Shown here in pieces: positions 1 to 10,684 of a stretch of DNA of 64,000 nucleotides; position 1 is the stretch's first letter, and every line of letters begins with the position of its first letter. Position numbers and translations under genes: made by a program. The stretch comes from Aurantiochytrium sp. KH105 (Eukaryota; Sar; Bigyra; Thraustochytrida; Thraustochytriidae), in the NCBI GenBank assembly GCA_003116975.1, contig BGKB01000124.1, positions 140,745-204,744 on the forward strand. The letters run 5' to 3'. Below the pieces are notes generated by a model. That model saw only the letters and a list, made by a program, of their open reading frames with translations. It was not told where the DNA came from and searched no databases.

Positions 1-2
1 GG

Positions 3-3000
3 AGCCGCAAGGATCGCGCCGCCAAAAAAGCCAAGGATGCCAAGAGTCCGCGTTCCAGTAAGAATGCCAAGTGGCGCGAGGAAGCGAAAAAGGCGAGCTT
101 TCGCCCGGGCAAGCATCGCCACGATCATGACGAAAACAGTAGCGATGAGGAAGCAGACGACGATGCCGAGGCCCGTCGCGGACTTGAGGACGATCCGATC
201 AACATTGGTCTCGACCCGCGCGAAGGCCTTCGCAGTCCACGACTTCGTGTCCCCGCAGAGCCGGAGCCACTCTGGCTCGAGCGACCACTTGATGACGATG
301 GAGCCGCTGGAGATGGCAACGGGGCCTCAGGCGGGCGGCGCAGGCACCGGGGCAAGACGCACGACGAAAATCGTCTCATCAAACGCAAGTTCAAGGACGC
401 CCCGACTTCTCAGAGTGAGATTACAGACTGTCGCTCCGTCATCACGCCCATTGACCTCGCGCACATTGGGGTACAACCCAAGCAACTCGACTTTGGGACT
501 GTTTGTGTGAACTCCAAGAGCGCAAAGTGTCTCGCGATCGCCAACGACCTCATGCAGAACATTCTCGTGGAAATTTGCGTCGATGGCGTCGACGAACTCT
601 CCCACTCGACGCCAAAAGCGCAGGTCATTCCCCCGGGCTCGCAGGCCGGATTTGACATCATATTCTCCTCCTCGACACAACCGGCCGCCAATCAGTCGAA
701 TCGTTTCCGCAAATCCATTACATACATTATCAATGGGCATCACAAGTTCAAGTATAGCATCGTGGCCGAGGTGATCCCCATCAGAATTGCGCTTAGCACG
801 AGCTGCGTGGACCTACGCTTTGATGAAACCAACCTCAATCGGTCCGTCAGTGAGACTGTCACGCTCACCAACACGGGTAACGCATCGGCTTACTTCTCCT
901 GGGTCGCCGCTGCGCCTTCTTCCTCCGCCGCGACCTCGGATGACGCCAACAGCAATGCTGGGAGTAAAAAGCGCGGTGCAACCGAAGCACCGACCTTCAA
1001 GATTGAGCCCGAAACCGACGTCATCGAGCCTTTTGAGACGAAAGATGTCATCGTCACCTATGCGCCAGTCGTTCGCGGCGAAAAGACAAAGAGCTTGGCA
1101 CTTCGCGTCCGCGGTGGCTATGATGAAATGCTCGAGTGTGTCGGTCACCACGAGGAACCGACGTGCATCTTTACGCAAAAGAAACTCGACTTTGGCTTCG
1201 TCTCCGTGGGTCGCGAACAAACGGCCAAGCTCGATGTGAAAAATACTGGCAGCTATGTCGCCGTCCTCTTTGCTGAAGATGCACCGCCTGGAATCAGTGT
1301 CTTGCCGGAAACGTGCAAGATTCCCCCAGGCGCGACGGCAACGCTCGAGGTTCGCTTTGAGCCCGCCTCGCCCTGCAAACTCGACCCGTCCAAACACCAA
1401 CTACGACTTGCGCTGCGCGGGGGGCGTGACTTGCGACTTCCGCTGCACGGAGAAGCTGTCGTCCCCGTCGCAGAGGTTCTTCAGGCGCAGACGGACTTTG
1501 GAGGCATTACGATTGGCTCCAAGGCTGTGCAGACGATAACCCTTTCGAACTCGGGCGATGTTCCTGCCGTCCTCACGCTTGACCTCAGCGAGCACTTTGA
1601 ATTTGAGGTTGCCCTCGCGCCGCTTCCGACAGCTTCTGGCCAAAGACGCAACTCGAGTTTTGCAAAGAGCACGAACAGTGCAAGCGCAAGCAGCAGGCGA
1701 AAGAGCATCGGAGGAACGTCGACCACCAGCTCGTCTAGTTCCAGAAATGAAGCTGCTGACACTGAAAGCGAAGGGAAGAACGATGCACAGGCCCTCGTGC
1801 ACGAGGATGACGAGGCCCTAGACGCCAACAGCGTTGGCGAAATCGTTGATCCAGACGATCTCGAGAATTTGCTTCGACCAGTGAGCGCAATCTCAAACAC
1901 CCGTGCTCCGCTTGGAACCTTTTTAGAGGACGAGCCGGCAGAGGATCTTGCTGTGGATGACATTCGCGACCTTGACGAAGAATGCGTGTACTTTGAGATA
2001 CAAGTTCCGGCGAAAAAGCGTCTTCACATTCAGCTCATCTTCGTGCCCAAGAATGAGCGCTCGCACGCTTTTCAGTTGCCGCTCGCACTCGCAGGCACGT
2101 CGGAAGTCTTACAGCACGCAATCACGGGTGAAGGCCTGCGGCCCAAACTGCTTCTTAGCTCCACGCTCGTGAATTTTGATACAAAGGTTGTATCCAAGGA
2201 TCGTCTGAAGAAGGTGCCAACGTACCGTGAGATTTCGGTCACGAACCATCATGAAGAAACGCTTCGGTGGGAAATCGGGACGGAGCCACTCAGCAACATG
2301 GATGCTGGTGCAGACGACCAGAACGCGACCAAGTTTTTTTCGGTCAAGCCGACAGGCGGGGTACTGCAGCCAGGCGACACGTGCATGGTCAAAGTTGGCT
2401 TTCTTCCGAGCGGCGAGGAACAATACTGCGTTTCGCTTCCGGTATTCATTGACGAAGACCGCGAGCGTGAATATCTCTCGCTCGAGCTCCTAGGTATGGG
2501 AGTCTACCCCAAGCTGCGCTTTGACACGAGTGAGGTCGTTCTTCCGACAGTACCGCTGGGCGTCAAGGCTAAAGGCGTCTTCTATATCCAGAATGACGGC
2601 TATGACAGCCTTGATTTACGCTACCGTTTGCCCGCGGAGACGCAGCGCGTCCCGCTCGCCATATCGTTTCCGGAGGGAAAGAACATCGGTCTGAGTCGCC
2701 CGCAAATTCCCGTCGAGGTAACCTTCACGTCGCGCAAGCCAATGTCCTTCACTGCAAAAGTAGACTTTGTCGATACGGATGGCAATGCCTTTGGCATTTA
2801 CATTACCGGCACGGCCGAGAATTGTCTTCTCACCGCATTTCCTTTTGTGGCAGCCGTGCGCGCTCAATTTGACTACACTGCAACGGCATCCGACAGATCT
2901 GTTCAATTTGTGCCCCGCCCCAACGCGCAATTGCTCTTGCAATCGAAAAAGACGCACCGGGAGTCAACGATGAGTTTGGCAAGTCAGCTTGACTTGAAGC

Positions 3001-6000
3001 CACCAAGTGCCGCGGAATCAAAGGAAAAGCCCGGCGACGAAGCAAAGAACGAGCGCAAGGGAACTTCAAAGCCCGCAGTGGACTTTGTTGCCGATGCTTC
3101 GCTCGTGGAGACGGCCTCGGCGAGCGCAACATCGGTCCACACCCTTGTTCGCTTTCTCAACGTCACAGCACTGCAAGTTCCCATCACGGATTTTCCCGCG
3201 GATTTGATCTCCTCGAGCGGAAAGCAGGTCTTCGAGCTCATTCAATCCCTCTCAGGCAAGGCTGCCCCGGGACGTATGAAGACAGGGGGTGCAAAAGGCA
3301 AGGCCGCAGCCGTGAAGAAGGATTTGACCAAGGATCTACTCATGCAGTACGAGGCTCTTCTGAAATTCCTCAAGTCCCGAGGTGCTCTTCTCCATGACAT
3401 TCGTCCCGAACACTTTCTGCCCCGCGATGAGTACATTCGTCATCGCGCGCGGACCGACCCAGAAATGGGGCTCGGAGACGGCGCGGGTGGCTCGTCCGGC
3501 ATGACAATGATTCTGCAAGGCTCAGGAATGTCTTCGTTCAGTGCATCGAATTCGCAGGCGCACGCCCGAATTCTCCAGCAGCGACACCAGCTCGAGCGAG
3601 AATTTCCGCCCGTATCTACCAACGCATGGGCCAGTGTCATTCTTCAGATTCTCAAGTTGTTTGTACTGAACCGTGTTACAGTCAAACAGCTGCGAGGTCT
3701 ACCGGGCTGCGCAGATGCTATTTCTCCGGAAGATGTGCGCGCGCTTTCGTCCAGCAGCAGCAATATTTACAGTGTACCGGAGGGCATCCTTTTGCACTGG
3801 CTGAGCTTGCATTGCTCCCAAGGTTCCAACACAATCCTCAGCTCTGGGGGCGGGGGTATGCCTGCCGCAGATGTTCTTATGCCAGGACAAGAGAACCCCT
3901 ACCGACACAATTCGCCAATTGTCAATCTGGATACAGATCTGGGCAGCGGCGTGGTTCTCGCGACGCTTCTAGCATCGCACATCCCCACTCTCATTCGCCC
4001 TGGCTGTGCACTCGCCTCGGTGATTCTGGAACCTACGGATGAGACTCAATGTGTGGCGAACCTCACGGCTGTCATGAATGCGATGCAGGAGCTTGGACTC
4101 CACTACACACGAAACCCAGAAGACATGCTTCCCACGGTGGCCAACGCCCGAGACAATCTTCTCTTTGTCCTATACCTCTATCAGAACCTTCCTCAGTTTG
4201 TCCCCAAGGCGACAATTGAGTTTAGCTGCTCATTGGGTTCCAAGGTCACCAAGGCCATCGAGCTGCGCAACCCTTCGAGCCAGCTCGTTTCTTACGATGT
4301 CCAGCTCGATGGCTCATTCGAGTTTAGCGTGCCGGTACGAACTGTGTCGATTGAGGCTGGAGAGACGGCAGAGCTCCCTGTCGAGCTCACCAGTCGCTTT
4401 TCGAGACCCGCAGAGGCCATTTTGTCCCTGAAACCGGACCGCGCTGCAGGTGGGGGTAGTGGCGGTGGGCCTGGCGGTGCACCGTCGGCCCTAGTCTTCA
4501 AGCTCACTTCGCAAGTTCATTCTCGAAGGTCGATCCGGACCATCAAGTGCGCCACGCGAGCGTACGAGCCGCTTCCTGTGGAGGTACAAGTGACCAACCC
4601 ATTTAGTCAGGACGCGCGATTTGTTGTCGAGCTGGTGCAGGAGCGCACCAAGGAAGAACTTCGCGCCCCACGTGGCAAAGCTGGGAAAAAACGAGGAGGG
4701 AAGGCCGGTGCTGGTGCTGGTCTTGCGCGTGGTGCGTCTAAGCGGGGGTCTGGTAAGGCATCGAAGCGGCCCATGAGCCGTGAGGGCACGGGAACCTCCA
4801 TGATGAGCACGCCTTGCAACGAAACTCTTCCTGACGCCTTCCACTGCAAGCTGTCGACACTCAAACTTCGCGCAGGTGAGACCGCGACGCTCTCCTTGCA
4901 ATACCTTCCGTTCCTTCCTGGTGAGTACCGCTGTCAGCTGGTTTTTATCGACGAAAAGGTCGGCGAATTCCTCTACGAGGTAATCGGAGAAGCCGCTCGC
5001 CCCGTGCCTTTGGAGAAAATCACCTTTGCGACTGAGGCGAAGAGCGTTTTTAGCAAAAGGATCGCTCTCGGAATGGGCAACAAGTTGCTCGAAAAGGCAA
5101 AGACCGCTCTGGCAGCTGTTTCTTCGGATGGTGCCGGCATTGAGTTTACGGGTCAGACATTCAAGAACCCCGACAGCGTGGACTTTGAGGTTGAGTTTGA
5201 GTCACCCTTCTTTTCCGGTCCTTCATCTGTGACGGTGACTGCTGCTTCTTCTTCTTCTTCTTCTTCTTCATCGGGACCAACCAAAGCGTACGGGGCCGCT
5301 AGCAGCAGCCTTGCAGGTAGCGAGGATCGCGAGAGCGTCGCGAGCACCAAGGAGTCGGTTCTCGCCGTAACAAATGCCCTTACTGTGGACTTTCAGCCAC
5401 AAAGTGCTGGTGTATACCCTTGCTACGTGATTCTTCGCTCTCCAAAGCAAATTCGCATCATCGAGCTCGAGGCCACAGTCTCCAACCCAACAGTGACCTC
5501 CGAGCTGGACTTTCTCGCCCCTGCCCGGCAAAAAATCAAGCAGGGCATTCCCATTCTCAATACCACAGATGCCGTGTGGAATATTCAGGCCAGACTTGAA
5601 GGAAGCGCGTGCTTTACGGCCCCACGCTCTTTGTCGGTGTCCCCAGACGGTGGCGCTGCCGATTTCACGCTCGAGTTTGCACCAACATGGGTCGGAGAAT
5701 TCTCAGGGAAGCTTATTTTGCACAACGCGACCACCAATGAGGATATGATTTACGTGCTGTCCGGTGTAGGCCAAGAGCCCCTGGCAGAAGATCATATTGT
5801 GATCGAGTGCAAGGCGCGGGAGAAGGTATTTCAAGCTTTTGCTGTGAGCAACAACTTTGGGAGCTGCTCAGATGTGTACACAACGTTTGCGGTGGAGTCA
5901 GACTTGCCACACGTTGGTGGAGACCCAACCATTTCAGTAGCCAAGGGTGCAAGCGCGGACTATATGCTGACGGTGAATCCACTTCTGGGCGGGACCTATA

Positions 6001-7694
6001 CTGGCTCAGTGACCTTTTCACTCGGACCGGAGCGTCCCTTTCTTTGGTATACTGTGGAGATTCGCGCGACCAGCCCTGCCCCAGAGGACACGTTGGAAAT
6101 CACCACCTTTGTACGCAAGGCTGTGGCTGTGGAGATCACCTTGGTGAACCCACTCGACCAGGCGGTAGAGTTCGAGGTCAGTCTCCAGGGTCACGGACTC
6201 TTGGGCGAGCCTCGATTCGTCCTCGAGGCATCCGAAGCTGCCTCGTACGAGCTCATCTACTCGCCTCTCGTGGCAGGCGAGGTTGAAGGCGCGGTGTCAT
6301 TCGTCAACGATATGGTTGGAGAAGTTTGGTATAAGCTTGCGCTCTCTGCGCAGGCAGCTCCGCCTGAGTCGCTCGAACTCTTTCGGTGCGCTGTTGGCAC
6401 GCATATCCGTCAAGCCGTGGTGCTCGAGAATCCAACCGACGAGGCTGTTGAGCTGCGCGCAGTGTTGTCAAATCGCCGAAACTTTTCCGTGCGTCCGGCC
6501 AACCCCACGCTCGCACCGTACGCACAGACTTCTGTCGAGATTGAGTACCTGCCCAGCAGTATTGGAGAGGAAGAGTCTGGCGTCGTCAAGTTCACAAGCC
6601 CCAAGCTTGGCGAGTGGGAGTTCCATGTCGTTGGCGAAGGCACAATGCCAAGCATCATGGATAATGTGGAAGTTTCGACCAGCGTCGGGAACTCGGACAC
6701 ATCATCGGTGGTGTTTAGAAACCCTTTTCAAGACCCGCTTCAGGTGGTGGTCGAGATCGAGACGGATGGCTCGGACACCCTTCGAATGCTTTTGGGCAGA
6801 GCGCGGCAGACTGTGGCTCCATTTGCCAATCTGATGATTCCATTTTCCTTCACACCGCTCGAAATGTCAGAACAGACGGCGAAGGTACGAGTACATGCGC
6901 CAGACCGGGACACAACATGGGAGTTTCCCATCCGTGCCTTTGCGGAGGCCCCGCCGCACCCGGAGATCTTTTACCTCACCACACGGGCACGCGACGCTCT
7001 CATGGAGACAGTCGAACTTCCGCTTCTAGGCTTGAACAAAGTGGCTGCCCCAGAGCCGTTCATGCATGAGCTCATAGTACCCGAAGCCATGCAAGGGCTC
7101 GTGGCGCAATCACTGACGCTGACGCCGCTCGAGACACGGATTTCGAGGCCCAACCAGGTAATTCCATTCAAGGTGTCCTTTCATCCGCTCAAGCCCTTTT
7201 CCACGAGTGTAGATCTGTTGATCTCGAAGCGATCAGGTGGGCGCTGGCGTTTTCAGATTCGCCTCGATGCAGCGGAGCCCGTGATTGATGACGTCATTGA
7301 GGTCCAGGCCAGCTTGCATCACACAGCCTCCGTCTCGTTCCAGCTCAAGAATCAGTTCAACGTGCCTGCTCCCTTTGAAGCGTACCTTACTGTGGAATCT
7401 GCGTATCAATTTTCGGTGTACCCGACCAATGGCGTCTTGCCTCCTGTGGACGGTCAAGAAGGATCGACGTTTGTGGTGAGTTTCACACCTACAGAGTACG
7501 GTAAGGTCATCAAAGCCAAGCTCGTCATTGTTACGGATGAGATGCAGTGGAGCTACCTTTTGCGCGGCACGCATCCGGACTTTAAGCCTCCGGCAGGCGA
7601 GGCCAAGGTTGTGTCTCGCCCGGATACAGGGGTACTCAAGGCGCTTCAAGATGCACAAGCAAAGCGCAAGACTCGCAGGAACTCAGCCTTGTAA
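3..7694 (+). CDS. CFAP47: CFAP47-like axonemal protein with ASH/MSP-type repeats and a calponin-homology domain, 5' partial
   Basis: The frame is open from base 3 with no in-frame ATG before the first ASH-like strand (LDFGTVCVN, about base 490), so the true start lies left of the window; at least 2563 residues are present. Most of the protein is a string of about 100-residue beta-sandwich units with the ASH/Hydin signature (LDFG or VNFD, then NTG, then PPG, then a VRFEP-like strand). A calponin-homology-like helical domain lies at about residues 1210-1400 (PIVNLDTDLGSG, then NARDNLLFVLYLY). Long ASH arrays around one CH domain characterise CFAP47, a sperm/ciliary axoneme protein of about 3000 residues. 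Low-complexity Ser and Lys/Gly inserts, including a TCT-repeat polyserine near 5240-5270, interrupt the array. It converges on CFAP58, 233 bp away. Hydin is the alternative, but Hydin is longer and lacks this CH placement. Confidence 0.8.
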   Translation, partial: SRKDRAAKKAKDAKSPRSSKNAKWREEAKKASFRPGKHRHDHDENSSDEEADDDAEARRGLEDDPINIGLDPREGLRSPRLRVPAEPEPLWLERPLDDDGAAGDGNGASGGRRRHRGKTHDENRLIKRKFKDAPTSQSEITDCRSVITPIDLAHIGVQPKQLDFGTVCVNSKSAKCLAIANDLMQNILVEICVDGVDELSHSTPKAQVIPPGSQAGFDIIFSSSTQPAANQSNRFRKSITYIINGHHKFKYSIVAEVIPIRIALSTSCVDLRFDETNLNRSVSETVTLTNTGNASAYFSWVAAAPSSSAATSDDANSNAGSKKRGATEAPTFKIEPETDVIEPFETKDVIVTYAPVVRGEKTKSLALRVRGGYDEMLECVGHHEEPTCIFTQKKLDFGFVSVGREQTAKLDVKNTGSYVAVLFAEDAPPGISVLPETCKIPPGATATLEVRFEPASPCKLDPSKHQLRLALRGGRDLRLPLHGEAVVPVAEVLQAQTDFGGITIGSKAVQTITLSNSGDVPAVLTLDLSEHFEFEVALAPLPTASGQRRNSSFAKSTNSASASSRRKSIGGTSTTSSSSSRNEAADTESEGKNDAQALVHEDDEALDANSVGEIVDPDDLENLLRPVSAISNTRAPLGTFLEDEPAEDLAVDDIRDLDEECVYFEIQVPAKKRLHIQLIFVPKNERSHAFQLPLALAGTSEVLQHAITGEGLRPKLLLSSTLVNFDTKVVSKDRLKKVPTYREISVTNHHEETLRWEIGTEPLSNMDAGADDQNATKFFSVKPTGGVLQPGDTCMVKVGFLPSGEEQYCVSLPVFIDEDREREYLSLELLGMGVYPKLRFDTSEVVLPTVPLGVKAKGVFYIQNDGYDSLDLRYRLPAETQRVPLAISFPEGKNIGLSRPQIPVEVTFTSRKPMSFTAKVDFVDTDGNAFGIYITGTAENCLLTAFPFVAAVRAQFDYTATASDRSVQFVPRPNAQLLLQSKKTHRESTMSLASQLDLKPPSAAESKEKPGDEAKNERKGTSKPAVDFVADASLVETASASATSVHTLVRFLNVTALQVPITDFPADLISSSGKQVFELIQSLSGKAAPGRMKTGGAKGKAAAVKKDLTKDLLMQYEALLKFLKSRGALLHDIRPEHFLPRDEYIRHRARTDPEMGLGDGAGGSSGMTMILQGSGMSSFSASNSQAHARILQQRHQLEREFPPVSTNAWASVILQILKLFVLNRVTVKQLRGLPGCADAISPEDVRALSSSSSNIYSVPEGILLHWLSLHCSQGSNTILSSGGGGMPAADVLMPGQENPYRHNSPIVNLDTDLGSGVVLATLLASHIPTLIRPGCALASVILEPTDETQCVANLTAVMNAMQELGLHYTRNPEDMLPTVANARDNLLFVLYLYQNLPQFVPKATIEFSCSLGSKVTKAIELRNPSSQLVSYDVQLDGSFEFSVPVRTVSIEAGETAELPVELTSRFSRPAEAILSLKPDRAAGGGSGGGPGGAPSALVFKLTSQVHSRRSIRTIKCATRAYEPLPVEVQVTNPFSQDARFVVELVQERTKEELRAPRGKAGKKRGGKAGAGAGLARGASKRGSGKASKRPMSREGTGTSMMSTPCNETLPDAFHCKLSTLKLRAGETATLSLQYLPFLPGEYRCQLVFIDEKVGEFLYEVIGEAARPVPLEKITFATEAKSVFSKRIALGMGNKLLEKAKTALAAVSSDGAGIEFTGQTFKNPDSVDFEVEFESPFFSGPSSVTVTAASSSSSSSSSGPTKAYGAASSSLAGSEDRESVASTKESVLAVTNALTVDFQPQSAGVYPCYVILRSPKQIRIIELEATVSNPTVTSELDFLAPARQKIKQGIPILNTTDAVWNIQARLEGSACFTAPRSLSVSPDGGAADFTLEFAPTWVGEFSGKLILHNATTNEDMIYVLSGVGQEPLAEDHIVIECKAREKVFQAFAVSNNFGSCSDVYTTFAVESDLPHVGGDPTISVAKGASADYMLTVNPLLGGTYTGSVTFSLGPERPFLWYTVEIRATSPAPEDTLEITTFVRKAVAVEITLVNPLDQAVEFEVSLQGHGLLGEPRFVLEASEAASYELIYSPLVAGEVEGAVSFVNDMVGEVWYKLALSAQAAPPESLELFRCAVGTHIRQAVVLENPTDEAVELRAVLSNRRNFSVRPANPTLAPYAQTSVEIEYLPSSIGEEESGVVKFTSPKLGEWEFHVVGEGTMPSIMDNVEVSTSVGNSDTSSVVFRNPFQDPLQVVVEIETDGSDTLRMLLGRARQTVAPFANLMIPFSFTPLEMSEQTAKVRVHAPDRDTTWEFPIRAFAEAPPHPEIFYLTTRARDALMETVELPLLGLNKVAAPEPFMHELIVPEAMQGLVAQSLTLTPLETRISRPNQVIPFKVSFHPLKPFSTSVDLLISKRSGGRWRFQIRLDAAEPVIDDVIEVQASLHHTASVSFQLKNQFNVPAPFEAYLTVESAYQFSVYPTNGVLPPVDGQEGSTFVVSFTPTEYGKVIKAKLVIVTDEMQWSYLLRGTHPDFKPPAGEAKVVSRPDTGVLKALQDAQAKRKTRRNSAL

Positions 7695-7927
7695 GAAGGA
7701 CACTTGATACAAGTTTTAAGAAAAAAGAAGACAATTTTTCCGAATCGCCGTAGGCTTTGGTACAACGGGTCTAAAATTTGCTATGGGTTATCCTTTCCGA
7801 TACAGCAGCTTTGGAAGAACACACCAAAAGACGAAAAAGCAAAACGAAAATATGGCCCTTTTCCTTTTTCAAGTTCTTCTTGTAACACGACGAACACGAC
7901 GGAATCTTCTTATTTGTCAAAGCGTTA

Positions 7928-10684
7928 CTATGACTTCGTGTCCTCTTTCGTCTCTTCTTGTTCTTGATTCGATGTTGGCGCTGCTGGCACTGAATGAGTG
8001 CTCTCTGACGCAATGTATGGTTTGCTCGCATGTGATGCTCTTTTAAGGGAGGAGCGAGACGCTGCAGCAGATGAAGACGACGACGCCGACGAAGAAGAAG
8101 ACCCGGAGGATGAAGACGAGGAGCCAGAAGAGGTGGACTCGTTGTCCGAATCATCACTCGAGTCAGACTCCTCACCAGAATCGTCGGGGCTTCGGGCTCT
8201 GGGACGACGGCCCTGACGACGGAGATGACGGAGGTTTCTGCGGATATAATCCTTTTTGAGGCCTCTCATTTGGTTGTTGAGCGCTTCAATTTCAAACTTG
8301 TATTCATTCACCTTTGCGCGATGTGTTTCGAGATCCGCTTCCATTTCTTTAATCTGGCGTTGCTTGTCCTTGAGGTTTTGCTGATACACGACAAGCTGTT
8401 CGGCCACTTCGGGGCCTGGCTGACGCGCGAGAACGTTCTTTAGTTCGACGTAGAGTTTCTCCTTCTCCTCAATCTGCTTGGCCTTGAGGGCAACCTCCTC
8501 AGTCTTTTCGATGAGCTTGACTTGGGTCGACTGAATTTTCTTGATCAGGGCGAATCGCTCTGGGTCAGAGCTTTCAAGTTTGCGCCATCGATGGACATTC
8601 AGAGGTCTCTCCATTTCATCGGAGAGCGCCTTAACTTTGGAGCGTTCCTGGGCAATTTCACGCTCGAGACGGATGATCTCTGTGTCAAGCTCCGGAATGC
8701 CGGAGACCTGCTCGTTGAGCTTCTTTCGCTCGCGGTGCAACACACGCACCGTACGCTGAAGACTGCGAAGATCGCCAGAGAGCGCATTAAACTGGCTTTC
8801 ACCCTTGCGGAGTGCCGACATCTGCAGCTTGATTTTCTCGTACAAGGATGCCAATTCTTCATTGCGACGAATGAGCTGTGAGCCGAGAATGTCGCGCTCG
8901 CTAATAATGGCCCGGTATTCCTTTTCTTGGCGAGCTCGCTCCTCCTCGGCCTCGCGCATGATTTGCGTCAGTTTTTGGATCTCAAACTCTTGATTGTTGA
9001 TGATCTGCTCGGAGGACTGCGTCTGCTTCCGAATCTTGGTGAGCTCATTCTTGAGTTGTTCCTTTTCCTTTTCAACCTTTTGATGCGAAAAGTGTTCCTT
9101 CACCAGCGAGTGGTCTTTTGTGGTAATTTCCTCTTTGAGTTGCTCGATCTGGTGATTCATGATCTTGAATTTGCGCTTCATTTCAGCAATCTCTTCCTGG
9201 GCCTCGATGAGGTTCTTGGAGTACAGGTTGCGATCCGAACGCACGGCCTCGTAAAGGTTTTGCTGCTGTTTGAGCTTGCCTTCGCCCTCGGCAATGCGCT
9301 TTTGCAGCTCTGAGATTCGCGCATCCTGAAGTCGAACTTCCTCGAGTGCGTTGGCGAATCGCTGCGATTCGAGAGCGGCCTCCTTTTCATACTTTTGGAC
9401 TTCCTCTTCGAGGGCCTCGATGCCTTGCCGGTCGGTGATGGCGTCGGTTTTGTAGCCTTGAATCTCGTTCTCGAGATTTCGCTTCGTGTTGTTGTACATA
9501 CTGATAAGGTCGTGAACCTGCTTGGTGCGGTCTTCGGCTTTCATCAGCGTCTTGTTAAGGACCTCGCGCTCTTTGACGAGGTCATCGACCTGGCGCTGCA
9601 GCGTGTCGTTTTCTTTTCGCGCGACACGGATCTCACGCTCTACGGTCTGCGTTCGCTCGCGGATCTGGACGCGATGGGCCTCGGCCTTTTCGCGGAGTCC
9701 ATCGGTTTCAGCAATACGCTTTTCGGCATGTGCCATCATACGTTTAACCCCATCCATTTCTTTTTTCACGGCCTTGGACTCTTTGCGCTTGACCTCGATG
9801 TCGGCCTCGCGCTTGCCAAGCTCTTCCGTAAGGAACTTGTTAATTCGCGTTTGGTCATCGAGGGCGCCGGTGAGACGCTGCGTTTGCTGGAAAAGGTTGT
9901 CGTACTCATTGAGGTAGTGTTCCATTTTGGTTTTTGCAGCCTTGAGCTTGTTGTCCAGAGCGTCGATCTCCGCGTTTCCGCTGGCGACCTTGGTTTCTTT
10001 TCCGCTCAGCTCGAATTGTAGATTCTCTACCCTGGCCTTGAGCGTTCGGAGATCCGTATCAACGCGGTCGCGACGCAATTGTGCTTCTTTGCAGCTGTGT
10101 TCGTTGTCTTCGACTTGGGCACGAAGGTCGGCAATTTCATCTTCGAGTGTGACGCGTTCGGCTTCTGCTTTGGCAACCGTTTCGCTGATAATTTGAACAT
10201 CCTGGCGACTCGTCTGCAGCTTGGAAATTTTTTGCTCAAGGAGATGCTCAAGATCGACCTGTCGCTTTTGCAGCTGAGCAAGACGCTTTTCTTGCTCAGG
10301 GGTCCATCCGGGGCCGATTTCGACCTGCTCTTCAAGTTCTGCGATTGCCCTCTGCAGCTCTTCGAGCATGGTGGACTTTTCTCGATGCAGCAGCTTTTGC
10401 ATGCCGATTTCTCGCTGGTTCTTTTCGATCTCGTCTTGAAGATCCTTTTTCTCCATTTGTTGAAGTTCCTCCTCGGACTTGGCGCGCTGCACTTTGTCGG
10501 ACTGTGCGAGAACTTCGGCCTCGAGCTCTGCGGCCTTTTGCTGCAGCTTTTGGTTGCTGTCATTCGACTTGATGAGGGCTTTCCACATTTTGTCGAACTC
10601 GTTCTTTAGCCTGTCCTGACCCTCAAGTTTGCTTAGGGCAGCGTTGTAGGCCTCCTGGCAGGCCTCCATCCTAGGGTCCGCCAT
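7928..10684 (-). CDS. CFAP58: CFAP58 (CCDC147) flagellar coiled-coil protein
   Basis: 918 residues from the ATG at 10684 (MADPRMEACQEAY). The frame stays open 120 codons further upstream, but that stretch is compositionally unlike the protein and has no coiled coil. Almost the whole chain to about residue 825 is continuous heptad coiled coil. Family-typical words include YNNTKRNLENEIQGYK, RSDRNLYSKNLIEAQEEI, KIMNHQIEQLKEEI and MERPLNVHRWRKLE. Human CFAP58 is a similar size (about 870 residues). The family is needed for sperm and ciliary axoneme/mid-piece organisation. The last roughly 95 residues are an acidic, serine-rich tail (DDSGEESDSSDDSD, then polyserine) that looks lineage-specific. 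It converges with the CFAP47-like gene, so two flagellar genes sit tail to tail, and it diverges from the hydrolase gene at 11559. Confidence 0.93.
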   Translation of the reverse strand: MADPRMEACQEAYNAALSKLEGQDRLKNEFDKMWKALIKSNDSNQKLQQKAAELEAEVLAQSDKVQRAKSEEELQQMEKKDLQDEIEKNQREIGMQKLLHREKSTMLEELQRAIAELEEQVEIGPGWTPEQEKRLAQLQKRQVDLEHLLEQKISKLQTSRQDVQIISETVAKAEAERVTLEDEIADLRAQVEDNEHSCKEAQLRRDRVDTDLRTLKARVENLQFELSGKETKVASGNAEIDALDNKLKAAKTKMEHYLNEYDNLFQQTQRLTGALDDQTRINKFLTEELGKREADIEVKRKESKAVKKEMDGVKRMMAHAEKRIAETDGLREKAEAHRVQIRERTQTVEREIRVARKENDTLQRQVDDLVKEREVLNKTLMKAEDRTKQVHDLISMYNNTKRNLENEIQGYKTDAITDRQGIEALEEEVQKYEKEAALESQRFANALEEVRLQDARISELQKRIAEGEGKLKQQQNLYEAVRSDRNLYSKNLIEAQEEIAEMKRKFKIMNHQIEQLKEEITTKDHSLVKEHFSHQKVEKEKEQLKNELTKIRKQTQSSEQIINNQEFEIQKLTQIMREAEEERARQEKEYRAIISERDILGSQLIRRNEELASLYEKIKLQMSALRKGESQFNALSGDLRSLQRTVRVLHRERKKLNEQVSGIPELDTEIIRLEREIAQERSKVKALSDEMERPLNVHRWRKLESSDPERFALIKKIQSTQVKLIEKTEEVALKAKQIEEKEKLYVELKNVLARQPGPEVAEQLVVYQQNLKDKQRQIKEMEADLETHRAKVNEYKFEIEALNNQMRGLKKDYIRRNLRHLRRQGRRPRARSPDDSGEESDSSDDSDNESTSSGSSSSSSGSSSSSASSSSSAAASRSSLKRASHASKPYIASESTHSVPAAPTSNQEQEETKEDTKS

